Shown: in pieces, positions 45,766 through 55,554 of the stretch | Position numbering within the stretch: the stretch's first letter is position 1 | Layout of the letters: every line of letters starts with the position of its first letter | Assembly: GCA_963839535.1 (NCBI GenBank) | Contig: CAWIVF010000013.1 | Coordinates: 186,001 to 250,000, forward strand | Length of the DNA stretch: 64,000 bases | From: RHKX01 sp963839535 | GTDB lineage: Bacteria > Actinomycetota > Thermoleophilia > Solirubrobacterales > 70-9 | Direction of reading: 5' to 3' | Program-made: the position numbers and the translations under genes | Notes under the pieces: model-generated | Told to the model about the DNA's origin: nothing | Database searches by the model: none | Seen by the model: the letters and a program-made list of their open reading frames with translations, nothing else

Positions 45766-47664
45766 TCAGGGGTGAGCGGGCAGGCCCGGATCGCCCTCGG
45801 AGGCGAGGCCGGAGCCGATCAGCTCGAGCACCCGCTGGGCGAGCTCGGTCTCGTCGCCGGAGTCGATCACCTTGCCGAGCCCCAGGAGCGTGCTCTCGAC
45901 GCGCTCGGGGTCGATCGGGCGCTCCGGCACCGCGCGCACGATCCGTGACTCGGCGGTCGGCTCGGAGTGCTCCCCGTTCGCCAGCAGCTGCTCGTGGAGC
46001 TGCTCACCCGGCCGCGGCCCGGTGAACTCGATCTCGATGTCGGCGTCGGGCTCGTAGCCGGCGAGGCGGATCATGTTGCGGGCGAGGTCGAGGATCTTCA
46101 CCGGCTCGCCCATCTCGAGCACGAAGACGTCGCCGTTGCCGCCCAGATCCCCTGCGCGGATCACCAGCTGCACCGCCTCGGGGATCGTCATGAAGTACCG
46201 CGTCATCTCCGGGTGGGTGACGGTGACCGGGCCGCCGCGCTCGATCTGGCTGCGGAAGATCGGGACGACGCTGCCGGAGGAGCCGAGGACGTTGCCGAAG
46301 CGGACGCTGTTGAAGCGCGTCTGCGGGTAGCGCGCGGCGGCGGCGCGAACGACCGCCTCGGCCATCGCCTTGGAGGCGCCCATGACCGTGCGCGGGTTGA
46401 CCGCCTTGTCGGTCGAGATCAGCACGAACCGCTGGGCTCCGGCGACGGCGGCCGTCTCGGCGGTGATCCGCGTGGCGATCGCGTTGTTGCGGACCGCCTC
46501 GAGCGGGTTGGCCTCCATCAGCGGCACGTGCTTGTAGGCGGCGGCGTGGAAGACGATGTCGGGCTTGAAGCGCTGCATCGCCTCGAGCATCCGGTCGCCC
46601 TCGCGGCAATCGGCGAGGACGGCCTCGACGCGGGAGAAGTGCCACTCCGACGTCAGCTCGCGATCGATCTGGAAGAGGTTGTCCTCGGCGTGGTCGAGCA
46701 GGATGAGGAGGCGCGGGCCGACCCGGGCGATCTGGCGGCAGAGCTCGGAGCCGATCGAGCCGCCGGCGCCGGTGACGAGCACGACACGGTCGCGCAGGTA
46801 GGCGCCGACCCGATCGAGCTCGATCACCACGGGCTCGCGGCCGAGCACGTCCTCCACCTGCACCTCGCGCAGCTGTCTCGTCAGCTGGACGCCGCCGCGC
46901 AGCAGCTCGAAGACCGTCGGCAGCGTGCGGACGCGGATACCCCGCTCCCGGGCCGCCGCGACGACCTTGCCGCGCACCGCGCCGGGCGCCGAGGGGATCG
47001 CGATCACGACCTCGGCCGGCTTCAGCCGATCGAGGATCGCGCCCAGCTCGTCGGTGCCGCCCAGGACCTTGAGGCCGAGCAGGCGCATCCCGCGCTTGCG
47101 CCCGTCGTCGTCGACGAAGCCGATCGGGTTGCCGAGCTCGGGGTTGAGGCGGAGCTCGCGGACGACCATCTGCCCACCCGAACCGGCACCGACCACCAGC
47201 ACCTCGTTGTGCTTGGACCGGCGCCCGTGCCTGCGCATCCGGCGCTCGACGAAGAAGAAGCGGACGACGCTGCGCGCGAAGACGAGCAGGCCGAGGGTGA
47301 AGACCAGGTCGGCGATCATCACCGAGCGCGGCAGCGGGCTCTCGAAGGGCTTCGCGAGGACGAAGATCGCGATCAGGACGGCGCTGGCGACGGCGCAGCC
47401 GCGCATCACCGACCAGATGTCGCCGAGGTTGAAGTAGCGCCACCATTTCTGGTGCAGCCCCAGCAGCGTGAAGATCAGCGTCTTCCCGATCGCGACGAAG
47501 ACGATCGAGCCCGCCAGCATCTCCTGGTACCGATCGGGGATCCCGCCCGGCTCGTCGATGAAGCGGATCGCGAACGCCAGATAGAAGGCAAGGGCGGCAA
47601 GTGCCGCGTCCGCCACGAGCTGGAAGATGCGGTGCCGGAGCACCGGCGCGCGCAGGCGGTTCAT
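45766..47664 (-). CDS. CapD/WbpM-type nucleoside-diphosphate-sugar 4,6-dehydratase
   Basis: A 632-residue, four-TM polysaccharide biosynthesis protein, intact. N-terminal helices are followed by a CoA-binding-like Rossmann fold (VVGAGSGGQMVVRELRL) and a second, catalytic Rossmann domain (VTGAGGSIGSELCRQIA). The active-site signature is VLISTDKAVNPRTVMGASKA with Ser/Thr-Met-Lys in place of Ser-Tyr-Lys. It converts UDP-sugars (UDP-GlcNAc in characterised relatives) to 4-keto-6-deoxy forms. ATG 47664 is supported by TACCCT. Confidence 0.94.
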   Translation of the reverse strand: MNRLRAPVLRHRIFQLVADAALAALAFYLAFAIRFIDEPGGIPDRYQEMLAGSIVFVAIGKTLIFTLLGLHQKWWRYFNLGDIWSVMRGCAVASAVLIAIFVLAKPFESPLPRSVMIADLVFTLGLLVFARSVVRFFFVERRMRRHGRRSKHNEVLVVGAGSGGQMVVRELRLNPELGNPIGFVDDDGRKRGMRLLGLKVLGGTDELGAILDRLKPAEVVIAIPSAPGAVRGKVVAAARERGIRVRTLPTVFELLRGGVQLTRQLREVQVEDVLGREPVVIELDRVGAYLRDRVVLVTGAGGSIGSELCRQIARVGPRLLILLDHAEDNLFQIDRELTSEWHFSRVEAVLADCREGDRMLEAMQRFKPDIVFHAAAYKHVPLMEANPLEAVRNNAIATRITAETAAVAGAQRFVLISTDKAVNPRTVMGASKAMAEAVVRAAAARYPQTRFNSVRFGNVLGSSGSVVPIFRSQIERGGPVTVTHPEMTRYFMTIPEAVQLVIRAGDLGGNGDVFVLEMGEPVKILDLARNMIRLAGYEPDADIEIEFTGPRPGEQLHEQLLANGEHSEPTAESRIVRAVPERPIDPERVESTLLGLGKVIDSGDETELAQRVLELIGSGLASEGDPGLPAHP

Positions 47665-47670
47665 GGGGAA

Positions 47671-47676
47671 AGGGTA
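47671..47676 (-). promoter_or_regulatory. -10-like box TACCCT (minus strand), leaderless start
   Basis: TACCCT is followed by 6 nt and ATG 47664 on the minus strand. Confidence 0.45.
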
Positions 47677-47752
47677 GAGTCCCGGTCAAGGGTGCGGGGC
47701 ACCGGATCCGGCTTACGCAAGGGCCGCACCAGGCCCGCCGCCACTATTTCCG

Positions 47753-48418
47753 ATGACCGCCCTGACCGCCTCAATCACCGACCCGCTCGTCAACTTCGCC
47801 GTTGACGTCGTCGACGCGATCGGCGTCAGCGGGATCTTCATCCTGATGACGCTCGAGAGCATGTGCATCCCGGTTCCGAGCGAGCCGACGATGATGGCCG
47901 CCGGGTTCGCCGTCAGCCGCGGGGATCTCGAGCTCGTCCCGGTCGTCGCGGCCGGGGTTGCGGCCAACGTGGTCGGCTCCTGGATCGCCTGGGCGGCCGG
48001 CTACTACGGCCGGGTCGAGCTGCTCGAGAAGAACCGGTTCATCCACATCAACCCCAAGCACCTCGCCGTCGCCGACCGTTGGTTCGAGAAGCACGGCGAC
48101 GCGACCGTCTTCTGGACCCGGATGCTCCCGATCGTCCGCACCTTCATCTCGCTGCCGGCCGGCGTCGCGCGGATGCCGTTCTGGCGCTTCACGGTGCTCA
48201 CCTTTCTCGGCTGCATCCCCTGGATGCTCGGCCTCACCCTGCTCGGGCGGTCGGTCGGGGAGAACTGGCGGGACCTCCAGGACAAGATGCACTACTTCGA
48301 CTACGCGATCGCGGCCCTGATCGTGATCGCCGCCGTCTACCTGTTCATCCGCTGGCTACGTGACCGCGACGATGGCGACGCGGGCAGCGCGTCGACCGCC
48401 TCCGGCGGAGCTGCCTGA
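47753..48418 (+). CDS. DedA-family membrane protein
   Basis: A 221-residue integral membrane protein of the DedA/SNARE-associated group, now linked to undecaprenyl-phosphate recycling. The re-entrant loop signature is LESMCIPVPSEPTMMAAG and the conserved arginines are in FWTRMLPIVRTFISLPAGVA. The gene next door encodes undecaprenyl-diphosphatase, fitting a role in lipid-carrier recycling. It is divergent from the dehydratase gene across a short gap. Confidence 0.93.
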   Translation: MTALTASITDPLVNFAVDVVDAIGVSGIFILMTLESMCIPVPSEPTMMAAGFAVSRGDLELVPVVAAGVAANVVGSWIAWAAGYYGRVELLEKNRFIHINPKHLAVADRWFEKHGDATVFWTRMLPIVRTFISLPAGVARMPFWRFTVLTFLGCIPWMLGLTLLGRSVGENWRDLQDKMHYFDYAIAALIVIAAVYLFIRWLRDRDDGDAGSASTASGGAA

Positions 48419-48423
48419 ACCCG

Positions 48424-49246
48424 ATGGGGAGGGCGTTCGGCCGCGGGGGTGAAGCCGGCCTGACCGCGAGCCGTGCCGTCGTCCTGGGCGTCGTCCAGGG
48501 GCCGACCGAGCTGCTGCCGGTCTCGAGCTCGGCGCACCTGCGGATCGTGCCGTGGGTGCTGGGCTGGGACCTCGACGGCGTCAGCCCCGAGGACCGCAAG
48601 ACCTTCGAGGTCGCCGTCCACGGTGGCGCCGCGCTGGCGCTGCTGATCGGTCAGCGCCGGCTGATCGTCGACGAGGCGCGTCGCCTCGACCGGCGGCGCA
48701 TCGCGGTGATCGCCCTCTCCTTCCTGCCGGCCGTCGCCGCCGGGCTCGCGCTCGAGGACGTGATCGACCGGCGGCTGGGCGGCCCGCGGGCGACCGCGGC
48801 GGGATTGATCGCCGGCTCGATCGCGATGGTGATCGCCGACCGCGCACCGCGGGTCCGCACGGCGAGCGAGGCCACCGCGCTCGACGGCCTGGCGATCGGC
48901 GTGGCGCAGGCCGCCGCGCTGGCTCCCGGCGTCTCCCGCAACGGCTCGACCCTGGCCGCGGCCCGGGCGCGCGGCTTCGGGCGCGCTCAGGCGAACCTCC
49001 TCTCGCGCACCGTGGCGCTGCCCGTGATCACCGCCGCCGCCGCCCGCAAGGGCCTCAGCCTGCGCAAGCGGGGGGCCGAGCCGCAGCTCGCGGGCGCGGC
49101 GACGGTCGGGGTCGGCCGCGGCCTTCGCCTCCACCCTCGCCTCCCAGGGGCTGATCAAGGTGGTCGAGCGAGACCGCGCCCTCTGGCCGTACGCCGCCTA
49201 CCGGGTCGGGCTGGCGGGCTTGATCCTGCGAAAGTCCCGGGCGTGA
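48424..49246 (+). CDS. uppP: Undecaprenyl-diphosphatase (one frameshift)
   Basis: Dephosphorylates undecaprenyl diphosphate to recycle the carrier lipid. ~275 residues. Motifs: VQGPTELLPVSSSAHL (catalytic Glu/Ser region) and PGVSRNGSTLAAARARG (second signature). Many hydrophobic segments. An extra G near 49112 shifts the frame; the true C-terminus FASTLASQGLIKVVERDRAL continues in the other frame to TGA 49244-49246, which overlaps the GTG of purM. Loss of one base repairs it, so sequence error is the likely explanation. Confidence 0.9.
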
Positions 49247-50257
49247 CCGCAAGACGCCTACACCAGGCCGGCGTCAGCCAGAGCGCCGCCGATTCCGCCG
49301 TCGCCGCCCTCGTCGCCCACCTCTCGCGGATCGAGACCGGCAAGGCCTCGCGCGTCGTCCCCCTGCCCGGGCACTACGCCAGCGTCCTGCGGATCGACGA
49401 GCGCACCGGCATCGCCTTCGGCACCGACGGGGTCGGCACGAAGATGGTGGTCGCCGAGCAGCTCGGCCGCTACGAGACGATCGGGATCGACTGCATCGCG
49501 ATGAACGTCAACGACCTCGTCTGCGTCGGCGCCGAGCCGATCGCCCTCGTCGACTTCATCCTCTGCCGGACCGCCGACCCGGAGGTCTGCGACGCGATCG
49601 GCCAGGGCCTGCGGCGCGGCGCCGAGCTCTCCGGCATCGAGATCCCGGGCGGCGAGATCGCCCAGGTCGGCGACGTCGTCGAGGGGATCGAGCTGGCCGG
49701 CAGCGCGATCGGCCTCGTCCCCCTCGACGCGATCGTCACCGGCGAGCTGGTCGAGCCCGGCGACGCGATCATCGGCCTCCCCTCCTCCGGCCTGCACTCC
49801 AACGGCTACACGCTGGCCCGCCGGGCCCTGGCTGACGTTCCGCTCGACGACGAGCGGCTCGGCCGGCCGCTCGGCGACGTCCTGCTCGAGCCGACCGAGA
49901 TCTACGTCCGCGAGGTGCTCGAGCTGCTCGCCTCCCCCGACGTCCGCGTCCACGGCCTCGCCCACATCACCGGCGACGGCCTCAACAACCTGCTGCGGCT
50001 CGGCGAGGGCGTCGGCTACGCGATCGAGGATCCGCTGCCCGTCCCCCCCGTCTTCGACCTGATCGCCGAGCTCGGCGGCGTCGACGACGAGGAGATGCAC
50101 GAGGTCTTCAACATGGGCTGCGGCTTCTGCTGCATCGTCGCCCCCGAGACCGAGGAGGCCGCGGTCGGGATGCTGAGCGGCAGCTGGCCGGGAGCGAGGC
50201 GGATCGGGACGGTCACCGACAAGGCCGGGCGTCGTCGAGACGGGCTCGAAGCCCTAG
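49243..50257 (+). CDS. purM: Phosphoribosylformylglycinamidine cyclo-ligase (one frameshift at 3' end)
   Basis: AIR synthetase of purine biosynthesis, ~338 residues. Motifs: IAFGTDGVGTKMVVAEQLGR, GIDCIAMNVNDLVCVGAEPI, SSGLHSNGYTLARRAL and HITGDGLNNLLRL, the PurM ATP-binding signatures. GTG 49243 overlaps the uppP stop. At about 50228 an extra G changes the frame near the C-terminus; without it the protein ends VVETGSKP at TAG 50257. No other pur genes are in the window, so it may stand alone here. Confidence 0.93.
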
Positions 50258-50281
50258 GCCGCGTCTCCCAGAGCGTCCCGG

Positions 50282-51102
50282 TCAGGACCGGTCGGTCGGC
50301 TTCAGCCGCCACTCCCGCGCCAGGCCCCAGAGCTCGGCCTCGACCACGACCCGCGGCCGGCCGGTGATCTCCACGATCTCCGCCGTCGCGCAGCGGCCGA
50401 AGCGCTCGATCACCGCGAGCGGCTCGGGGCGGGCCGCGTCGGCCGGGATCGTCGCCCCGGCGGCTCGGGCCGCCTCGACGTACAGCTCGTAGGGCTGCCA
50501 GCCGTAGACGCCGTGCCTGCTCCCGTCCTCGCCGACGAACGTCACCGACGGAAAGGTCACCCGCTCGATCGGGCCGGTGCAGCCCGTCGCGTCCTCCTCC
50601 CGGGCCTGCTCGGGGATGCGCCGCGCCTCGTCGAGGTGGGCGCCGAACATCTCGACGATCGCGTTCGAGCGGAGGTCGATCTCGAACCGGCCGACGTCGA
50701 GGCCGGCCGGGCCCGCCTCCGCGATCAGCGCCTCGGCGTGGTCGAGGCGCTTGCGCTCGCAGAAGATCCCCTCGCGCAGGCGCCGCAGGTAGCGGCCTCC
50801 CGCCTCGGGCCCCTGCTCGCAGGCCGCGATGACTCCCTGGCATGCGGGGTATGTGGAGGACATGCCCCCCTTCTTCCAGAACCGCGGGTCGAGCGGCATG
50901 CCGCTCTCGGCCGAGGCCTCGGGCCAGCGACTCGGAGTACCGGTCGCGCTCGGCGTCGCCGATGCCGCGGGCCATCCCGCCCATCACCCAGCGCACCTCG
51001 AGGCTCCTCGCCGAGCTCCCAGAACAGCCGCCGGAGCTTCGGCTCGCTGGCCCAGGACCAGGCGCAGGCCGGGTCCGTGACCACGCGCATCTCTACCGCC
51101 AT
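50282..51102 (-). CDS. DsbA-family thioredoxin-fold protein (two frameshifts)
   Basis: About 270 residues, cytoplasmic, resembling DsbA-like proteins of the FrnE/SpxH-type group. N-terminus VVTDPACAWSWASEPKLRR has the CxxS version of the active site (CAWS) and no signal peptide. Helical insert (GMSSTYPACQGVIAACEQGP) and the cis-Pro region VTFPSVTFVGEDGSR follow. Frame changes near 50990 and 50925. A redox or protein-adaptor role is possible; a single active-site Cys means thiol oxidase activity is unlikely. Confidence 0.75.
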
Positions 51103-51239
51103 GGGCGGCCTCCGGGTGCGGATTTCGGCTTTCGTGGACGCAAGTCAGCGTGCTTGGGGAGCCCGCGCCGACATCGCCGGGCTCCAGCATCGAAAATACT
51201 CGGCAGGATGAGCCGGGTGCGATTCGATCGAGCGACAGG

Positions 51240-52733
51240 ATGACGATGATCGGGACCCTGCTCTCGGGCCGTTACAAGCTCGAGTCCAAGTTGGGCAGCG
51301 GCGGCATGTCGACCGTCTACCTGGCGATCGACGAGACCCTCGGCCGCAACGTCGCGGTCAAGGTGCTGCACCGCGAGATCTCCGACCAGCCGGACCAGCT
51401 CGAGCGCTTCAGCCGCGAGGCCCGCGCCGTGGCCCGCCTCTCGCACCCGAACCTGGTCGGCGTGATCGACGCCGGCGAGGACGGCGGCCACCCCTACATC
51501 GTCTTCGAGTACGTCCCGGGCGAGACCCTGAAGAAGCGCATCTCCTCGCAGGGCCGGCTGCCGCTCGACGAGGCGACCGCCTACGCGATCGAGATCGGCC
51601 GCGGCCTCGCCTGCGCCCACGCCGCGAGGCTCGTCCACCGCGACGTCAAGCCGCAGAACGTCCTGATCGACTCCGAGGGCCGGGCCAAGGTCACCGACTT
51701 CGGGATCGCCCGCTCGCTCGAGGTGCACGGGCTGACCGCCACCGGCCGCGTGCTCGGCACCACCGACTACGTCTCCCCCGAGCAGGCGATGGGCAAGGAC
51801 GCCGACCCGCGCACCGACGTCTACTCGCTGGGGATCGTCCTGTTCGAGATGCTCACCGGCGACGTCCCGTTCCACGCCGAGACGCAGGTCGGCGTCGCGA
51901 TGAAGCACGTCAACGACCCGATGCCCGACGTGCAGCTGCGCCGGCCGGAGACCTCCGCCGCCCTGGCCCAGGCCGTCGAGCGGTCGACCGCGAAGGACCC
52001 GAAGGACCGCTACTCCGACATGGGCGAGTTCCTCTACGACCTCGAGGGCGCGCTCGAGGTCGAGGTCTCGCGCGCCGGCCGCTCCACCGGCGAGGCCACC
52101 ACCGTGCTCGACTCGGTCCCGCGCAAGCAGCGCAGCCTGCCGAGCCGCAGCCGCATGTCCGTCGTCGGGGTCCTGCTGATCGCGCTCGCGGCCGCCGCGG
52201 CGATCGCGTTCGCCGCGCTCAGCGGCGACGACGAGAGGCCGGCGAAGAAGGCCGCGGCGGAGGCGCCGAGCGGCGAGCCGGTCGCGGTCGCCGAGGCGAC
52301 CGCTTACGACCCGCTCGGCGACCGAGCGGCGAGCACGACGAGGAAGCCGTCGAGGCGATCGACGGCGACGACGCCACCGGCTGGGTCACCGAGAGCTACG
52401 ACGGCCGGTCTGCAGAAGCCGGGCGTCGGCCTGGTCCTCGACGCCGAGGAGGCCATCGCGCCGGCCGCGCTGACGCTGCTCGACCGACGGCGGCGGCTGG
52501 ACCTTCGACGTCTACGGCTCCGGCGGCGACGAGTCCCGCCGGAGCCCCGGTCGATGACGCCGGCGCCGACCGGCGCCTGGGGCGATCCGCTCGCCGGCCG
52601 GTGACACGGACGAGACGGAGACCAGCCGTCGAGCTCGACGCGAGCAGCGAGAGCCGCTTCTTCCTGATCTGGATCACCGACCTCGGCGACACGCGACGCC
52701 GCCGAGATCCTCGAAGCGACGCTGAGCGGCTGA
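51240..52733 (+). CDS. Ser/Thr protein kinase with F5/8C-like extracellular domain, several frameshifts
   Basis: Kinase domain residues 1-270: GSGGMSTVYLA (P-loop), VAVKVL (Lys), HRDVKPQN (catalytic loop), DFGIA and GTTDYVSPEQA. One TM helix (VVGVLLIALAAAAAIAFAAL), then an extracellular module with DGDDATGWVTESYDG, GVGLVLDAEEA and FFLIWITDLGD that resembles the F5/8C-like tail of MviN-type and some actinobacterial kinases. The extracellular part suffers frame changes near 52320, 52400, 52490 and 52700; the reading to TGA 52733 is the best join. The kinase half is intact. Confidence 0.85.
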
Positions 52734-52735
52734 GC

Positions 52736-53701
52736 TCAGTACGAGTGCTCGCGCTCGGCGGCGTGCCGCTCGAGCGCGAGGCCGACCAGGCGGTCGCAGA
52801 GCTCGGGGTACGGGATCCCGCTCTCCTCGAAGAGCTTCGCGAAGACGCTCGTCTCGGTGAAGCCGGGAATCGTGTTGAGCTCGTTGACGAGCACCTCGCC
52901 TCCGGGCCGGACGAAGAAGTCGCAGCGGGCGAGGCCGGTGCAGTCGCAGGCGCGGTAGACCTCGGCGGCGAGCTCGCGGACCCGGGCGACGGCCTCGTCG
53001 CCGATCGGCGCGGGCACGAGCAGCTCCATCCCGCCGGGCTCGTACTTCGCCTCGTAGTGGTACCACTCGGCCGACGGCACGACCTGGCCCGGCATCGACG
53101 TCTCCGGCCGCTCGTTGCCGATCACCGAGCACTCGACCTCGAGGCCGTCGCAGTGCGCCTCGACGATCACGCGCGGGTCGTGCTCGCGGGCCGCCTCCAC
53201 CGCGGCGTCGAGCCCGCCCGGCTCGTCCACCTTGAGGATCCCGACGCTCGAGCCGAGCCGCGACGGCTTCACCCAGACCGGCAGGCCCATCTCGCGGACG
53301 CGCCCGTGCAGATCCGGGTCGTCGCCGGCGCAGAAGTCCACCTGCGGCAGCCCCCGGTCCCGCAGCAGCCGCTTGAAGATCAGCTTGTCGATCGTGATCG
53401 AGGCGGCGAGGACCCCGGGGCCGACGTAGGGGACGTCGAGGCACTCGAGCAGCCCCTGCACCGTGCCGTCCTCTCCGAACGGCCCGTGCAGGACGGGGAA
53501 GGCCGCGTCGCAGCCGAGCAGCCCGTCGGCCGGCTGCAGGTGCACCGGCTCCCCGTCGGCGACCCAGCGCCCGTCACGCTCGATCACCACGTCCACCGTC
53601 TCGTGCCCGGCCGAGCGGAGCCCCTCGGCCACCGCCGCTCCCGATCGCAGCGACACGGGGTGCTCGCTCGAGCGGCCGCCGCGGATCACCGCGATCCTCA
53701 T
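52736..53701 (-). CDS. ddl: D-alanine--D-alanine ligase
   Basis: ATP-grasp enzyme making the D-Ala-D-Ala of peptidoglycan, 321 residues, intact. Motifs: VIRGGRSSEHPVSLRSG, VLHGPFGEDGTVQGLLE, PYVGPGVLAASITIDK, VKPSRLGSSVGILKV and LVNELNTIPGFTETS. It is the last gene of the cell-wall cluster: ATG 53701 overlaps the pknB stop (ATGA). Converges on the kinase gene; the two stops lie within the 8-bp palindrome TGAGCTCA. Confidence 0.96.
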   Translation of the reverse strand: MRIAVIRGGRSSEHPVSLRSGAAVAEGLRSAGHETVDVVIERDGRWVADGEPVHLQPADGLLGCDAAFPVLHGPFGEDGTVQGLLECLDVPYVGPGVLAASITIDKLIFKRLLRDRGLPQVDFCAGDDPDLHGRVREMGLPVWVKPSRLGSSVGILKVDEPGGLDAAVEAAREHDPRVIVEAHCDGLEVECSVIGNERPETSMPGQVVPSAEWYHYEAKYEPGGMELLVPAPIGDEAVARVRELAAEVYRACDCTGLARCDFFVRPGGEVLVNELNTIPGFTETSVFAKLFEESGIPYPELCDRLVGLALERHAAEREHSY

Positions 53702-55538
53702 GGCGTGGTCGAGTCCGTCGTCGACGTCGTCGAGTTCGTCGGCGGGTCCGGCTCGGGCTCGGGCTCGACGAACTCGCCGACCGTCAGCGTGACCCGGTCG
53801 CCGGGGCTGAGCTTCGCTCCCGACCCCGGGGCCTGGGAGAGCACGACCCCGTCCTGGGAGGACTCCGTGACGTCCTGGGTGATCACGTCGACGTCGAGGC
53901 CGGCGTTGCCGAGCTTGCGCTCGGCGTAGGTGAGCTTCTGGCCGACGAAGTCCTCGAGCGTGATCGTCCCGACGCCGGAGGAGTAGACGAACGTGACGGT
54001 CGAGCCGACCTCCTCCTCGGAGCCCCCGGCGGGGTCCTGGCTCGAGCACCTGGTTCTCGGGCTCGTCGGAGTCCTCGGGCTCCGCGTTCGGCACGAAGCC
54101 GGCCTGCTCGAGCTCGTTCGCGGCCTCGGCGCGGGTCATCCCGACCACGCTGGGCACGGTCTCGGTCTCGACGCCGGTCGAGACCTTGAGGACCACCGTC
54201 TCGCCGGGGTCGGTGGCGAACCCGGCCGAGGGCTGGCTGCTGATCACGACGCCCGGCTTGACCGAGTCCGACGGCTGCTTGTCGACGATCGATTCGAAGC
54301 CGGCCTCCTTGAGCCGCTCCCGCGCCTTCGCCACGGGCAGCCCGGCGACGCGCGGGATCTCGACGGTCGCCGGGGCCGAGGCTGACCGTGATCGTGACGG
54401 TGGACCCCTCCTCGGCCTTGGTGCCCTCCCGCGGGTCGCTCTCGATCACCTGATCGGCCGGCGCCGGGTTCTGCACCCGGTCGGCGTCGACCGTGAACCC
54501 GGCCTCCTGCAGGGCCAGCGTCGCCTCGACCTCGGTCTTGCCGGTCACGTCGGGGATCCGGACCTCGTCGGGGCGGGTGAGGAAGTACGCCAGGGCCGCG
54601 CCGGCGAGGAGCAGCGCGATCAGCGCCGCGATCAGGAGGTTGCGGCGGCGGTTGTCCGGCTCCTCCTCGTACTCGGCGACGATCGCCTCGAAGCGCTGCG
54701 TGTGACCCGGCGAGCGCTGCGGATCCGCCTCGGCCGCGTCGAGCGCCGCGGACATCTCGACCGCGCTGGCGAACCGGTTGGCGGGCTCCTTGGCCAGCGC
54801 CTTGAGGACGACCGCGTCGAGCGCCGGTGAGACCGCGGGGTTGATCGAGCTCGGCGCCGGCGGGGCCTCGGCGACCTGCTTCATCGCGATCGCAACGGCG
54901 TTCTCCCCATCGAAGGGGACCCGGCCGGTGAGCATCTCGAACAGCATCACCCCGATCGAGTAGATGTCGGCGGCGGGCGTCACCTCCATCCCCTGCGCCT
55001 GCTCCGGGCTCAGGTACTGGGCGGTGCCCATCACCGATCCGGTCTGGGTGATCTCGGAGTTGCCCGCCCGGGCGATCCCGAAGTCGGTGACGCGGATCCG
55101 CCCGTGCCGGTCGATCAGCACGTTCATCGGCTTCAGGTCGCGGTGGACGATCCCCCGGCCGTGGGCGAAGCTCGCGGCGGTGAGCACCTGGCGCGTGACC
55201 TCGACCGCCTCGCCGGGCTCGAGGCCGCGGTTGATCAGGTCGCGCAGGGACGAGCCCTCGACCAGCTCCATGGCGATGTAGTACGTGTCCTCGTAGTCGC
55301 CGCGGTCGTAGACGGCGACGACGTTGGGGTGCTGGAGGCTGGCCGCCGAGGAGGCCTCGCGACGGAAGCGCTCGACGAACTCGGCGTCGCGGGAGAAGTT
55401 CTCGTGCAGCACCTTGATCGCGACGTCGCGACCGAGCTCGGAGTCGTTCGCCCGCCACACGTCCGCCATCCCGCCGGAGCCGATCCGCTCGACGAGCCGG
55501 TAGCGGCCGTCGATCACGTCCTGTGGATTGAGCCTCAT
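53698..55538 (-). CDS. pknB: PASTA-domain Ser/Thr kinase (PknB type), two frameshifts in the PASTA region
   Basis: Membrane kinase sensing muropeptides/lipid II. ~613 residues. Kinase domain: IGSGGMADVWRA, VAIKVL, HRDLKPMN, DFGIA and GTAQYLSPEQA. One TM helix (LLIAALIALLLAGAALAYFL), then four PASTA-type repeats (IPDVTGKTEVEATLALQEAG, VETETVPSVVGMTRAEAAN and later copies), ending in a Pro/Thr/Ser-rich tail. Frame changes near 54375 and 54045 lie between PASTA repeats. Its stop overlaps ddl. Confidence 0.93.
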
Positions 55539-55554
55539 GAGGCCGGGCCCTGGG

